A DNA stretch of 58,843 nt from Peptococcaceae bacterium BRH_c8a (GTDB lineage Bacteria > Bacillota > Desulfotomaculia > Desulfotomaculales > Desulfallaceae): positions 1 through 58,843 of the forward strand of contig LADP01000002.1 of assembly GCA_000961575.1 (NCBI GenBank), read 5' to 3'. Numbering within the stretch: position 1 is the first letter of the stretch; each line of letters begins with the position of its first letter. Shown here in pieces: positions 1-8,185 of this stretch. The position numbers were made by a program, and so were the translations under genes. The notes beneath the pieces were generated by a model. That model was not told the DNA's origin. It was given only the letters and a program-made list of their open reading frames with translations, and made no database searches.

Positions 1-489
1 GGAATAAACCTGCTGATAGGATACCTGAAATTTCTGGGCTGTTTCAGCATAATTGGATTGATGTTCAATGCAGTATTTAACGATTTCAACTCGTTCATCG
101 AAAGTTGTTGCTCGTCCTTTGGTCATGGCGGCTACTCCTCCTGTCCCTGAGCTTTTCAACGTCTCATGACCAGTATACTTCATCACCCAGTGACGTAGTT
201 GACGAGTTGATTTAATCCCATAGCGCTTGCATATCTCCATGTAAGAGCCAGCGCCAACCAGATAATCTTTGACCGCTGCATCTTTTAATTCTGCGGGATA
301 GGCGCTATTCTTGGATGCACTAAGTAGTCCTTCTGGCCCTAATGATTGATAAGTCTGAAGCCATTGTTGGACAGATGAAATGTGAACATCAAGTACGGTG
401 GCTAAATGATTTAATGAATCTTCTCCACGGAGATATTTTTCAATCGTTGCAATCTTTTCTGATCCTGATATTTTGCCTTTGCGACCCAT
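1..489 (-). CDS. IS3-family transposase OrfA, N-terminal 163 codons (partial)
   Basis: The ATG at 489 (MGRKGKISGSEKIATIEKYL at the N-terminus) follows GGAGGAG with good spacing. The frame stays open to base 1 and runs off. Two helix-turn-helix units of the IS3/IS150 OrfA type can be read: one around the SLNHLATVLDVHISSVQQWL segment and a second after 'YMEICKRYGIKSTRQLRHW'. A third repeat of the same kind starts near the window edge. OrfA binds the IS ends and is normally joined to OrfB by frameshifting. The missing part lies outside the window, so completeness cannot be judged. Confidence 0.88.
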   Translation of the reverse strand, partial: MGRKGKISGSEKIATIEKYLRGEDSLNHLATVLDVHISSVQQWLQTYQSLGPEGLLSASKNSAYPAELKDAAVKDYLVGAGSYMEICKRYGIKSTRQLRHWVMKYTGHETLKSSGTGGVAAMTKGRATTFDERVEIVKYCIEHQSNYAETAQKFQVSYQQVYS

Positions 490-506
490 AAAAAAAGCTC
501 CTCCTC

Positions 507-543
507 GTGGTAGACAGTTTTTGTTTTTCAAACTGTCTACCAC
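507..543. repeat. Hairpin inside the IS 5' leader
   Basis: GTGGTAGACAGTTT at about 507-520 is repeated in inverse orientation as AAACTGTCTACCAC at 530-543. The outer arm coincides with the IS terminal repeat. The structure sits just upstream of the OrfA start on the minus strand. It could block transcription entering the transposase from outside, as IS leader hairpins often do; that role is inference. Confidence 0.6.
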
Positions 544-550
544 AGGGGGA

Positions 551-730
551 GCATATCATCGTGTTCCGGGTTATTTTTATTCACTAAAAAATACTTTCTT
601 GTTTTTAAGCGCTCTTTTAATTTCAATTAAAGTAGCCGCCTTTTATCCAGACACTTTTGTTCTATTAAATATATTTTGGTGGGCAACATTTACAGTGATC
701 TTACCCTTGGTGGGTTTTTTTATTTCGTAG
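551..730 (+). pseudogene. Possible C-terminal remnant of a membrane protein cut by the IS
   Basis: Directly outside the IS end an open frame runs to TAG at 728-730. It encodes one strongly hydrophobic stretch with aromatic residues (a FLFLSALLISIKVAAF segment, then LLNIFWWATFTVILPLVGFF). There is no plausible start codon or ribosome site on the chromosomal side, and the frame would have to begin inside the IS. The simplest reading is the tail of a membrane gene disrupted by the IS, but a chance AT-rich open frame is possible. Confidence 0.3.
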
Positions 731-829
731 TGTACAGATTTACATCACCCCTGACGGGTAATTGGTCAAGGAAGAGTGGACATCAATTCTAGAACCCTTG
801 ATTCTCAGCGGTAGCTATTTACATTAACC

Positions 830-845
830 TGGCATGCACATTGCG
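830..845 (+). promoter_or_regulatory. Sigma-54 (-24/-12) promoter
   Basis: TGGCATGCACATTGCG matches the RpoN consensus TGGCACG-N4-TTGC, with GG at 831-832 and GC at 843-844 separated by exactly 10 bases. It lies about 125 bases before the ATG at 968. The NtrC-type activator encoded nearby on the other strand is a natural partner, though that link is inference. Confidence 0.72.
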
Positions 846-967
846 TTTAAACATATCAAAAGTTTAAAACTAAAAGATTTCAAAGCAGCTATTTATACTT
901 TAGCTACCGGCAATGACTGATACATTTACTTTCCGATATCATATAAGGGTAGAGGAGAGCGCATAGA

Positions 968-1663
968 ATGACAGATCAAGAATTTGTTTACGCATTTGCA
1001 AAGAAAAAAGAAAGATTTTGCCGGCAGTTATCACCTGGATTAAGCAGCCGTCAAACTTTGGATTTGTTTGAAAAGTGGCTGCAGGGTGCTATTAATGCCA
1101 ATGTTAAAAACGGGTCATCTAAAAAACAGCAGTTAAGTAAAAACAAGCTTAGTGATATTTTTGACCAGGTTGTATCCGAAACATCTAATATACTAAAAGA
1201 ACGAGGGCTTAAAATTAATTGCGTTTGTTTGCCTGTGCTAGTGAACAAAAGTACATCACGCTGCCTATTGATACAATCGAACAGCAGTATTTACTATCGT
1301 ATTCGCAAGACAACACCCCGTAAGGGTAAGTATAAGGGGGAAAACTTAATATCCATTGAATTGGTGGCTGACGGTAATAAGAATAATATTTTTATGCCCT
1401 TGTTGGCCCAGAAGGCAAAGATGGAGCGTGACTTAAACCGTTCCATTGAGCGGGAGAGTAAGGCCGTAGAGGAAACGGGTAAATACCGACTAAAAATTTT
1501 GAGCAGAGATTTTTTAAAAAATGCTGAAGCAGATCCAAGGGTGCTTATAGAAATGTTAACTAGTTTTATTTTAGTTACCAATAAATACCTTCAAAAACTG
1601 TCAGTTAATCCTGCCACACAAAATTTAACATTAAACTTGATTAATGAAAATAATCATCAATAA
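968..1663 (+). CDS. Unknown 231-residue protein, sigma-54 controlled
   Basis: I do not recognise this family. The ATG follows AGAGGAG with about 9 bases spacing. The protein is hydrophilic and basic in its first 60 residues, has no signal peptide or membrane segment, and has a charged, probably coiled-coil stretch around residues 150-175 (repeated K/E/R). A Cys pair (NCVC) occurs near residue 80. A strong sigma-54 promoter lies upstream. The 3' end overlaps the convergent CBS gene by 23 bases. Its place beside an NtrC-type two-component system suggests it is a target of that system. Confidence 0.6.
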   Translation: MTDQEFVYAFAKKKERFCRQLSPGLSSRQTLDLFEKWLQGAINANVKNGSSKKQQLSKNKLSDIFDQVVSETSNILKERGLKINCVCLPVLVNKSTSRCLLIQSNSSIYYRIRKTTPRKGKYKGENLISIELVADGNKNNIFMPLLAQKAKMERDLNRSIERESKAVEETGKYRLKILSRDFLKNAEADPRVLIEMLTSFILVTNKYLQKLSVNPATQNLTLNLINENNHQ

Positions 1664-2144
1664 CCATAAAAACGTCGATACTTCTGACGATGCCAACTGG
1701 TTTTCCCTTTTGCATCACCGGCAAGGTATTTACCTGGTATTTAAGCAGGGTCAGTGCCACTTCCAGCACTGTAGCATTTGAGTTAATAGTATACATTTCC
1801 AGAGGACGCATGATATCTCGTACCCGCACTTTGGTTTCTTGACGCATCTTGTTTACATAGTACCAACCCCATGATTCCGCCTTGATGAATGGATCTTCGT
1901 CCAGTTCCTTAATCCCCGCAGCCCGCAGTAACCCGGACATAGTTAAAATGCCGGCCAGTTTTCCCTTATCCCCAAGCACAAGAACACTTCTGTGGCCGTG
2001 CCACGCGCCTCCCCGGTTGTGCATGGCATGCTTAAGCTCTTTAATGGCATCGAACAAAGTGGCATCCTTACTAATACTGACGTAATCATTCAGGGGTACC
2101 ATGATATCTGCCGCTATATTCTTAGACAACCCAGTCACCCCCAT
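1641..2144 (-). CDS. Tandem CBS-domain protein
   Basis: Two CBS modules are visible. The first begins 'IMVPLNDYVSISKDATLFDA' (about residues 14-80). The second begins after 'VRDIMRPLEMYTINSNATV' (about 108-167) and ends with the typical GIVRSIDVF. CBS pairs bind adenine nucleotides or related ligands and regulate partner proteins. The gene is the last of a minus-strand set behind the histidine kinase, response regulator and another CBS gene of equal length (167 residues), its probable paralogue. A 40-residue insert with Trp/Tyr lies between the two modules. The ligand is unknown. Confidence 0.85.
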   Translation of the reverse strand: MGVTGLSKNIAADIMVPLNDYVSISKDATLFDAIKELKHAMHNRGGAWHGHRSVLVLGDKGKLAGILTMSGLLRAAGIKELDEDPFIKAESWGWYYVNKMRQETKVRVRDIMRPLEMYTINSNATVLEVALTLLKYQVNTLPVMQKGKPVGIVRSIDVFMVIDDYFH

Positions 2145-2175
2145 CAGTTAGGGACATTAAGCAGAAGTGTATCCC

Positions 2176-2679
2176 CTATATAAGTTCGCCCACTATCCAA
2201 AACACATCGATGGTTCTCACCATCCCGACCAGGTGATCATCGTCGACTACCGGCAGCAGGTTTATTTTATGCTTAACCATTTTACGTACGGCCTCAAATA
2301 CATTATCTTTGCTGCTAACTGTAATCAATCCGATCGGGCGCATGATATCCCGCACTAGAATATCCAAATTATCGTTGCTGCCGGCCGGAAGAAAGAAGAC
2401 TTCCGCATCGCTGGTCAACAGATGATCCTGGATGGCTCTTATTTTGAAGGCCCGCAATAGCCCCCGCAGGGTTAAAAGCCCTACCAAGTGGCCAGTGGGT
2501 TCAGTTACCAGGGCGGCTTGAAATCCGTACCAAGTGCCGTCCTGCCGGTGCGAGAATTGGCGCAGTACTGCCACGGCTTGCGCCACCAGGTAATCATTAT
2601 AGATAATGGGCAAGTTGTCTATAGAGACCATAATATTTGCAATTTTCTGACTAAGAGGCATGCAGAAAACCCCCGTCAT
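2176..2679 (-). CDS. Tandem CBS-domain protein, paralogue of the next gene
   Basis: It has the same length and organisation as the CBS gene downstream. Module 1 contains 'VAVLRQFSHRQDGTWYGFQ'; module 2 follows 'LVRDIMRPIGLITVSSKDNV' and ends VGMVRTIDVF. The ATG at 2679 overlaps the TAA of the response-regulator gene by one base (TAATG), which indicates translational coupling. A second ATG at 2661 (MPLSQKIAN) would also fit the domain boundary. Coupling to an NtrC-type regulator suggests it feeds an energy or nucleotide signal into that system; this is inference. Confidence 0.85.
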   Translation of the reverse strand: MTGVFCMPLSQKIANIMVSIDNLPIIYNDYLVAQAVAVLRQFSHRQDGTWYGFQAALVTEPTGHLVGLLTLRGLLRAFKIRAIQDHLLTSDAEVFFLPAGSNDNLDILVRDIMRPIGLITVSSKDNVFEAVRKMVKHKINLLPVVDDDHLVGMVRTIDVFWIVGELI

Positions 2680-4046
2680 TAAATAATTCCCAGTTCCTTC
2701 ATCTTGGCATATAATGAGCTGCGGTTAACTTTTAGCGCCTGAGCTGTTGCCGAACGGTTCCAATTATTTTCCTCCAGCGCTTTTAAAATAACTTCTCGCT
2801 CCACCTCGGCCACAATTTCCTTTAGGGAATCACCTTGTATTTCGCCCAACCACTCCACCCGCCGGCTATTTTTACGTAAACCCAGGGGCAAGTCGTCCAC
2901 CGTAAGCAACGGCCCGCAGGACATCAGCACTGCCCGTACACAAATATTTTTAAGTTCCCTGATATTGCCAGGCCAATCGTAACTTTCCAAAATTGCCTGA
3001 GCCTCTCTGGTAAAACCGTTGATTGGCTTATTGTATTCATGGCTGCAGCTTTTAATAATATGGTTTATTAGGGCCGGGATATCTTCCCTGCGCTCTTTGA
3101 GTGGCGGCAATAGCACTTCCACTACGTTAATCCGGTAGTAAAGGTCTTCCCGAAAAGTACCCTCTTCAATCGATCGCTCCAGGTTTTTATTGGTGGCGGC
3201 CACAATACGTACGTTAATTCGGATGGTTTCAGTACCGCCCACCCGCTCGAATTCGCGCTCCTGAAGCACACGTAACAGTTTGGCCTGGATGGTTAAAGAC
3301 ATCTCACCAATTTCATCCAGGAAAATAGTACCTTTATGGGCCAGTTCAAATTTACCCTGTTTAAAAGCTACCGCCCCGGTGAAGGCTCCCTTTTCATGGC
3401 CAAACAGTTCGCTTTCCAGCAAATTTTCAGGGATTGAAGCGCAATTTATCTTAACAAATTTGTTACCCTTGCGGACGCTGTTTTCGTGGATAGCCTGAGC
3501 CACCAACTCCTTGCCAGTGCCGCTGTCCCCCCTGATCAGTACTGTGGCGGTACTGTTAGACACCCGCCCAATAGTTTTGTAAATGTTTTGCATAATCGGT
3601 GAATTGCCAATCATAATATTGCTCTTAACCTTTGGGTGATTGGGATCTTCGTGCCTGGTTTGAGCCAGCATTTCTTTTATTTCGGCGGCCTTTCTTAGCG
3701 AATCTAAAATCTCGTTTACTTTTAGCGGTTTCATTAAATAGTCAAAGGCACCCAATCGCATACCTTCGATGGTCGTTTCCGTTGAGCCGTAGGCGGTCAT
3801 CAGGATCACCGGCACCTTTGAACCACGTTGGTTGATTATTTCCAGCGCTTTTATGCCGTCCATTTCCGGCATTCGGATATCCAATAGTACTGCGACCGGG
3901 TTTAGGCGATCGATCATCTCCAAGCCTTCCCGGCCGTTGGAGGCGGAATTTACCTGGTATCCGTTATCTTCCAGAATATCACGTAACGCTTCCCGTACAC
4001 TTTGTTCGTCGTCCACTACCAGTACTAACTTGGACAAGCTAAACAT
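2679..4046 (-). CDS. NtrC-family sigma-54 response regulator
   Basis: The 455-residue protein has three standard parts. A receiver domain (about 5-120) carries the phospho-acceptor Asp in [14 protein letters not shown] and a DDE acid pocket. The central AAA+ domain (about 150-380) has Walker A GDSGTGKE and the sigma-54-contacting GAFTGA loop. A Fis-type helix-turn-helix ([20 protein letters not shown]) ends the protein. It overlaps the kinase gene by 8 bases, so the two form a two-component pair. Likely targets are the sigma-54 promoters at 830 and 7881, because no other activator is close. The signal is not known. Confidence 0.95.
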   Translation of the reverse strand: MFSLSKLVLVVDDEQSVREALRDILEDNGYQVNSASNGREGLEMIDRLNPVAVLLDIRMPEMDGIKALEIINQRGSKVPVILMTAYGSTETTIEGMRLGAFDYLMKPLKVNEILDSLRKAAEIKEMLAQTRHEDPNHPKVKSNIMIGNSPIMQNIYKTIGRVSNSTATVLIRGDSGTGKELVAQAIHENSVRKGNKFVKINCASIPENLLESELFGHEKGAFTGAVAFKQGKFELAHKGTIFLDEIGEMSLTIQAKLLRVLQEREFERVGGTETIRINVRIVAATNKNLERSIEEGTFREDLYYRINVVEVLLPPLKERREDIPALINHIIKSCSHEYNKPINGFTREAQAILESYDWPGNIRELKNICVRAVLMSCGPLLTVDDLPLGLRKNSRRVEWLGEIQGDSLKEIVAEVEREVILKALEENNWNRSATAQALKVNRSSLYAKMKELGII

Positions 4047-5859
4047 CCCCTCTGGTATTCAAGTAAAATGTAAATTTAGTGCCTTTACCCACCTCGCTTT
4101 CCACTTCAATATTTCCCTCGTGTCCGAGTATAATCTCGTGGGCAATAGCCAAGCCAAGTCCGGTGCCTTTGGGGCGGCCCGAAAAAAACGGATCAAATAA
4201 ATGCGCCAAGTGTTCTTTAGGGATGCCGCAACCGGTATCGGCTATGGAAACGTACACTTGCTCTTGGTCAGACACATAACCGGTGGATACGAAAATGGTG
4301 CCCCCTTCAGGCATGGCCTGCAAGGCGTTAAATAATATGTTTACCATCACCCTTTCGATTTGCTCCGGATCCACCCAAACCCTGGGGGTGTCGTGAGCCA
4401 GGTTTTTGACCATATTATATTTACCATGATGTATTTCGTTAAAAAAGCCAAGTACTTCTTCAATTAAAGAGTTGATATCTTTATAAGCAAATCTGGCTTC
4501 AGCCGGTTTAGCAAAGTACATTAGCTGATCCACCAGGGCGTCTAATCGCGCTACTTCCCGGTGCATAGTGGCCAGAGCTGCGGGGTTGGGGATGTGCTGA
4601 TTTTGCCAGTGCTGGATATAGCAGCTAATGGATGTTAGGGGATTCCTAATTTCGTGGGCTACGCCGGTAACCAGTTTGCCCAGCGAGGCCAGTCTTTCCT
4701 GCCGCTGAGCTTTTTCCCGCATCCGCATCCGTTCGGTAATATCGCGGCATAGCAACACCATACCAATAAAGGCGCCGTCTGGCCGGAAAAGTGTACTGGT
4801 GCTTACCACCAACTGGAGTATGTTGTGATTTCCATTGATGTAAGAGACATTAAGATCCTTCAGGTTTTCCTGATTAATCAGACTTCTAGTGACCAGTTCA
4901 GTAAAAGGCGAAGATGGCCCGAGCAAGGCCCGGTAATTACGTCCCAGAGCATCTTCAGGCAGGTTAAGTAGTTTACGGGCCATGTTATTAGCAATCATTA
5001 CCCGCCCGCCCACGTCAACTACCAGAATAGCATCGTCTATAGCTCCGAGCATTGTTTCATTATAAACGTTCAGGTCAGCAATCTTATGCGCTAAACCATT
5101 AATCGCATTAACAATCTCACCCAATTCACCCGGTGCCGGGGGCAAGGTCATGTTAAGGTCCTTGCCCAGCAGTTTAACCCCGTCCTTAATGTTTTCCACC
5201 TGGTTAACCAACTGACGAAATATAAAAACCGAACCTGTAATACCTGTAATAATTACCAGGACGATGATTGAATAAACTGTATACTCAATTTCACGCCTTT
5301 TAGTGTAATAACTGGTTTCATTGAGGTATTCAGCAGATCTGATTACCCCCTCAACCTTCCCGTTTCGTAAGAATGGTTTATAAATTTCAATTAAACCGCT
5401 CTCCTCCTGACCCAAGCTTTGGGCTATTGAAGAGCCTTCGGTTATGACGGCCTGAAACACCTTTTTCCGGCGTAGGGAATAGTTTTCTTTTAAAGCTTGG
5501 GTGCCGTCAAAATAAACGTCAAGATCTGAATAATAAAGGCCAATGTGTACCTCCGGGTATTCCCTGTTAATTGAGTTAATTACGGGGTTGATGTAATTTT
5601 CCAGGAAGGAAATTTGTTCGTGTCTGCCTTTTTCATCCATTTCATTTTTGCTTATATAATCACCAACACTGCCTTCAACGCTTTGGTCAAATACGTAGGC
5701 TACCTGGTTCAGCCTGGCTTTCTGGTGTTCTAGCAGCGACAATTCGCTATTACGGATAATACTCATCAAGTAGATCGTAAGCAACACAGTAAACACCAGT
5801 AGCAGTGAAACAAATATTAAGATGCGGTTGCCAAAATAGATATTCTTTTTCGGGATCAT
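4039..5859 (-). CDS. Membrane sensor histidine kinase (PAS, HisKA, HATPase)
   Basis: One N-terminal membrane helix (about 11-31) is followed by an extracytoplasmic sensor region to about residue 190, then a second helix (YTVYSIIVLVIITGITGSVF). Next come a HAMP-like linker, a PAS domain (AIDDAILVVDVGGRVMIANN), the phospho-His region GVAHEIRNPLTS, the N box and the DTGCGIPKEHLAHLFDPFF / GTGLGLAIA ATP-binding motifs. The ATG at 5859 has GAGGCGG at a good distance; a GTG two codons earlier is also possible. It pairs with the overlapping NtrC-type regulator. The ligand is unknown; proximity to the TSUP exporter suggests a sulfur compound. Confidence 0.93.
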   Translation of the reverse strand: MIPKKNIYFGNRILIFVSLLLVFTVLLTIYLMSIIRNSELSLLEHQKARLNQVAYVFDQSVEGSVGDYISKNEMDEKGRHEQISFLENYINPVINSINREYPEVHIGLYYSDLDVYFDGTQALKENYSLRRKKVFQAVITEGSSIAQSLGQEESGLIEIYKPFLRNGKVEGVIRSAEYLNETSYYTKRREIEYTVYSIIVLVIITGITGSVFIFRQLVNQVENIKDGVKLLGKDLNMTLPPAPGELGEIVNAINGLAHKIADLNVYNETMLGAIDDAILVVDVGGRVMIANNMARKLLNLPEDALGRNYRALLGPSSPFTELVTRSLINQENLKDLNVSYINGNHNILQLVVSTSTLFRPDGAFIGMVLLCRDITERMRMREKAQRQERLASLGKLVTGVAHEIRNPLTSISCYIQHWQNQHIPNPAALATMHREVARLDALVDQLMYFAKPAEARFAYKDINSLIEEVLGFFNEIHHGKYNMVKNLAHDTPRVWVDPEQIERVMVNILFNALQAMPEGGTIFVSTGYVSDQEQVYVSIADTGCGIPKEHLAHLFDPFFSGRPKGTGLGLAIAHEIILGHEGNIEVESEVGKGTKFTFYLNTRGDV

Positions 5860-5939
5860 CTGCACCGCCTCACAGTATTTAAATTTTACTTTACAGCGTT
5901 GTTAGATCCCGGTAGCTTTAACTAAATATGTATATGTTT

Positions 5940-5948
5940 ATTATACCA
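5940..5948 (-). promoter_or_regulatory. Extended -10 promoter for the kinase operon
   Basis: On the minus strand the sequence is TGGTATAAT, an extended -10 element, about 80 bases before the kinase start. The -35 region is poor, which extended -10 promoters tolerate. Confidence 0.45.
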
Positions 5949-6004
5949 CAATCCTATGCACTAACTGGGGCTTAAAACCCCGCTTAGTGGACCAGTAAAT
6001 TGGC

Positions 6005-6038
6005 GGGGCGCCCTTCGGCATCAGCCGATCCGGCGCCC
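6005..6038. other. GC-rich nested hairpin without a U-tract
   Basis: GGGGCGCC at 6005-6012 pairs with GGCGCCCC at 6031-6038, and inside it TCGGC pairs with GCCGA. It follows the stop of the small gene at 6054 (minus strand) but has no T-run on either side, so it is not a standard intrinsic terminator. It may protect an mRNA 3' end or mark a repeat family. Confidence 0.5.
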
Positions 6039-6053
6039 CATGTGGCGACAGGC

Positions 6054-6254
6054 CTATAAAGCTTTTTGGATTTTTTTGTTTTCCGGGCTGCTGCAGTATT
6101 TATCCTGTTTTCTTCCTTCTACAAGATGTAATTTAACTTTTTTTTTGTCATCGGGGTCGTCACGCAGCTGCATTTTTACCCGGTGCATCTCAGCCTGGAA
6201 AAATGGTTCTACCAAGTTTTCGGAAAACCAGCGGTGGATCCATATCCAGTTCAT
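6054..6254 (-). CDS. Unknown 66-residue basic protein
   Basis: The start at 6254 is set by AAAGGAGGT seven bases upstream; a longer reading from 6281 would place that ribosome site inside the gene. The product starts MNWIWIHRWFSENLVEPFF, has an aromatic, possibly amphipathic N-terminus and a highly charged Lys/Asp middle (DDPDDKKKVK). No known domain was recognised. It follows the TSUP exporter on the same strand with a gap of about 70 bases and may be its last operon gene. Confidence 0.65.
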   Translation of the reverse strand: MNWIWIHRWFSENLVEPFFQAEMHRVKMQLRDDPDDKKKVKLHLVEGRKQDKYCSSPENKKIQKAL

Positions 6255-6327
6255 TTCATTACCTCCTTTGGTGCATGGCACCTAAAAATCTATAGCACAA
6301 AACCCTAATTATTTAAAGGCCGGAAGC

Positions 6328-7524
6328 TTAGCTGTGCTGGACTAGCTCCTGAGCCTTTTCGCCGGCTTCCTCCTGTTGCTTAATTTCCCGCTTGCCTTTC
6401 CACATGTTGACCAGAATAATAATCCCACCTGTGGCCAGAGCAAAGCACATGGTTAAGAAACTGATGTTATTTAGGGTGTGGATAGTTGCTGCGCCAAGTT
6501 TTATAGTCTCCAGTTCGTTCAGGTAACCGGGTATGGCAAACCCCCTGCTAACAGCAACTATAATCATTATGGTGGCCATAACTAGTTTAATCATGTATTC
6601 TTTCACGTAAGTGGTGCCCACTGCGCCTAACTGTACACCAATAAGCGAGCCGGCCAGAATCAGCAGTACCATTCTGATGTCCACATATCCGCCCATAGAC
6701 CAAGTTATGGAACCGCTCATGCCCATTACAAATGCTATCACCAATTCGGTGGCGCTAGCTACCATCGCGGGTACCCCTAGTACGTAAATCATCCCCGGTA
6801 CCCCAATAAAACCTCCTACAGCAATGGTGGCCGCCAGTAATCCGGTGCCCAGTCCCACTGGTATGGTAAGCCACAGGGAAACTCGCCGATTGGCTGCTTT
6901 AAAGTAAATCATGGGCGGCAGGTTCAACATGGCAATCTTCTCCGCCAGGCCGGCTTTTTGATCCACCGTGGTATTTGAACTCCTAGACCTTTTGACGTCC
7001 AGCAGCATGTAGACGCCCAGCACCGTTAACACTGACACGAAGACCAGGCTGACATATAGGTTGGAACCTGCCGCGCCCCATAGGGATATAATAAGTTTTT
7101 GAAGCTTGATACCGATTTGGACGCCGACAGTGGCTGAAACTGCCATAATCAAGCCTAATTTTAAATCTACCTGGCCGTATTTAAATCGTTTATATGCACC
7201 AACCATAGCTTTAGGGAACTTATGACACATGTTGGTGGCCACTGCAATGGCCGCCGGAACGCCCAGACTCATCATCCCGGGGGTCAGCACAAAAGCCCCC
7301 CCGGAACCGATAAAACCACTGATTAATCCACCCAGGAATCCCAGGATGAACAGGAACAAGACACTGGCTAGTTTAAGGTCGATAAATTTTTTAACCATAT
7401 CCCCGTCGCTCAATTGTTCACCCGCAGCTTCACAGATACCCGGGACAAAAAAGAGTGCCAGTAACACCAAGGCAATTAGTCGCCATCTGCTGTTTTTTAA
7501 TACTTGGATATATTGCATTACCAT
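6328..7524 (-). CDS. TSUP (TauE/SafE) sulfite or organosulfonate exporter
   Basis: The protein has 398 residues. An N-terminal hydrophobic segment ending in CEAAG looks like a signal or first membrane helix. Two TSUP repeats follow, each with the family's glycine-rich re-entrant motif: GLISGFIGSGGAFVLTPGMM in the first half and a GLLAATIAVGGFIGVPGM segment in the second. At least eight membrane helices are seen. TSUP proteins move small sulfur anions (sulfite, thiosulfate, sulfoacetate) across the membrane. The gene follows a small membrane gene after 7 bases and lies behind a sigma-54 promoter. Its location next to the tusA/hdr region supports a sulfur role; the exact substrate is not shown. 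Confidence 0.88.
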   Translation of the reverse strand: MVMQYIQVLKNSRWRLIALVLLALFFVPGICEAAGEQLSDGDMVKKFIDLKLASVLFLFILGFLGGLISGFIGSGGAFVLTPGMMSLGVPAAIAVATNMCHKFPKAMVGAYKRFKYGQVDLKLGLIMAVSATVGVQIGIKLQKLIISLWGAAGSNLYVSLVFVSVLTVLGVYMLLDVKRSRSSNTTVDQKAGLAEKIAMLNLPPMIYFKAANRRVSLWLTIPVGLGTGLLAATIAVGGFIGVPGMIYVLGVPAMVASATELVIAFVMGMSGSITWSMGGYVDIRMVLLILAGSLIGVQLGAVGTTYVKEYMIKLVMATIMIIVAVSRGFAIPGYLNELETIKLGAATIHTLNNISFLTMCFALATGGIIILVNMWKGKREIKQQEEAGEKAQELVQHS

Positions 7525-7531
7525 TCACCCC

Positions 7532-7777
7532 CTATTTCTTGTTAGCCGGTTTAAAGCCCATAGTTTCGATTAAGTAGTTGGAAAAGGCACCATGCACGAA
7601 AGAAAAAATCAGTGCAGTGACGATTACTGCAATGGCGAAAAATCCTCCCCGGCTAAAGTAATCCATTACCGTGTCCTGGTTAGTAAATACCAGTAAGTAC
7701 AAGGTTAGAGAAGCAATGCCCCAAAGGATAACGTTACGTAAAGGGTTAGGCTTGTTTTGGGTTTTAATTTTCATCAT
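7532..7777 (-). CDS. Small two-helix membrane protein, partner of the TSUP exporter
   Basis: The start at 7777 (second of two adjacent ATGs in MMKIK context) follows GGGGGTG. The 81-residue protein has a Lys-rich N-terminus and two membrane helices (NVILWGIASLTLYLLVF and GFFAIAVIVTALIFSFVHGA). It lies 7 bases before the TSUP gene and is the first gene after the sigma-54 promoter. I infer an accessory subunit of the exporter; no named family was recognised. Confidence 0.75.
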   Translation of the reverse strand: MMKIKTQNKPNPLRNVILWGIASLTLYLLVFTNQDTVMDYFSRGGFFAIAVIVTALIFSFVHGAFSNYLIETMGFKPANKK

Positions 7778-7880
7778 ATTCACCCCCAGCATTTGAATTT
7801 GAGCCACTTGTTAATGCATTACCAGACCTTAACTAATTAGTTAACTTGTGATTGCAATCACTAACATTTGCTATTGTTAT

Positions 7881-7898
7881 GAGCAAAAGGTATGCCAA
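7881..7898 (-). promoter_or_regulatory. Sigma-54 promoter of the TSUP operon
   Basis: On the minus strand TGGCATACCTTTTGCTC matches the RpoN consensus (GG at -24, GC at -12, ten bases between). It lies about 105 bases before the start at 7777. The NtrC-type activator at 2679-4046 is the obvious local candidate to drive it. Confidence 0.8.
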
Positions 7899-8105
7899 TT
7901 TAAATCACGGTCTAAAAGCAGTAAATAGTGGTGTTTATGAAGTTGTTTGACTGTCGTTGACCAGATTTTCAACAAGCAGCGTGTGAAATCTAATCAACTG
8001 AAATTTGATATGTTTGATTAAGCCTTTGAGTTAATAGGGGTTTACCTGCTTAACCGATGGGGAGTTAATGACCAGATGTTGAGCAGTTTTTTTGAGAAAA
8101 ACGGC
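7899..8105. other. Gene-free region upstream of the sigma-54 promoter
   Basis: No convincing gene on either strand. Its position is where an activator binding site (UAS) for the sigma-54 promoter at 7881 would lie. The only symmetry noted is weak: AGATTT at 7963-7968 against AAATCT at 7986-7991. Confidence 0.35.
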
Positions 8106-8145
8106 ATAAAAAAACGCTATCCTGATTTGATTCCAGGAAGCGTTC
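8106..8145 (-). terminator. Intrinsic terminator of the CsoR-family gene
   Basis: On the minus strand AACGCT with CCTGG inside pairs with CAGG and AGCGTT, and a run of seven T follows. It lies about 40 bases after the stop of the repressor gene at 8186. Confidence 0.8.
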
Positions 8146-8185
8146 GAATTTTTTAACTGCTTTGTAGTTTTATTCCCGATGTTCT

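Larger units (their letters stand above)
1..549 (-). mobile_element. IS3-family element, 5' part, cut by window edge
   Basis: The element reads on the minus strand and enters the window with its 5' end. The outer end near 549 begins CCCCCTGT then GTAGACAGT, reading inward on the minus strand. The same CCCCCTGT...GTAGACAGT end occurs at 58342-58362, at the 3' end of another copy, so these are the two terminal repeats of one IS type. The orfA reading frame fills 1-489. The element continues beyond base 1. Confidence 0.85.
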
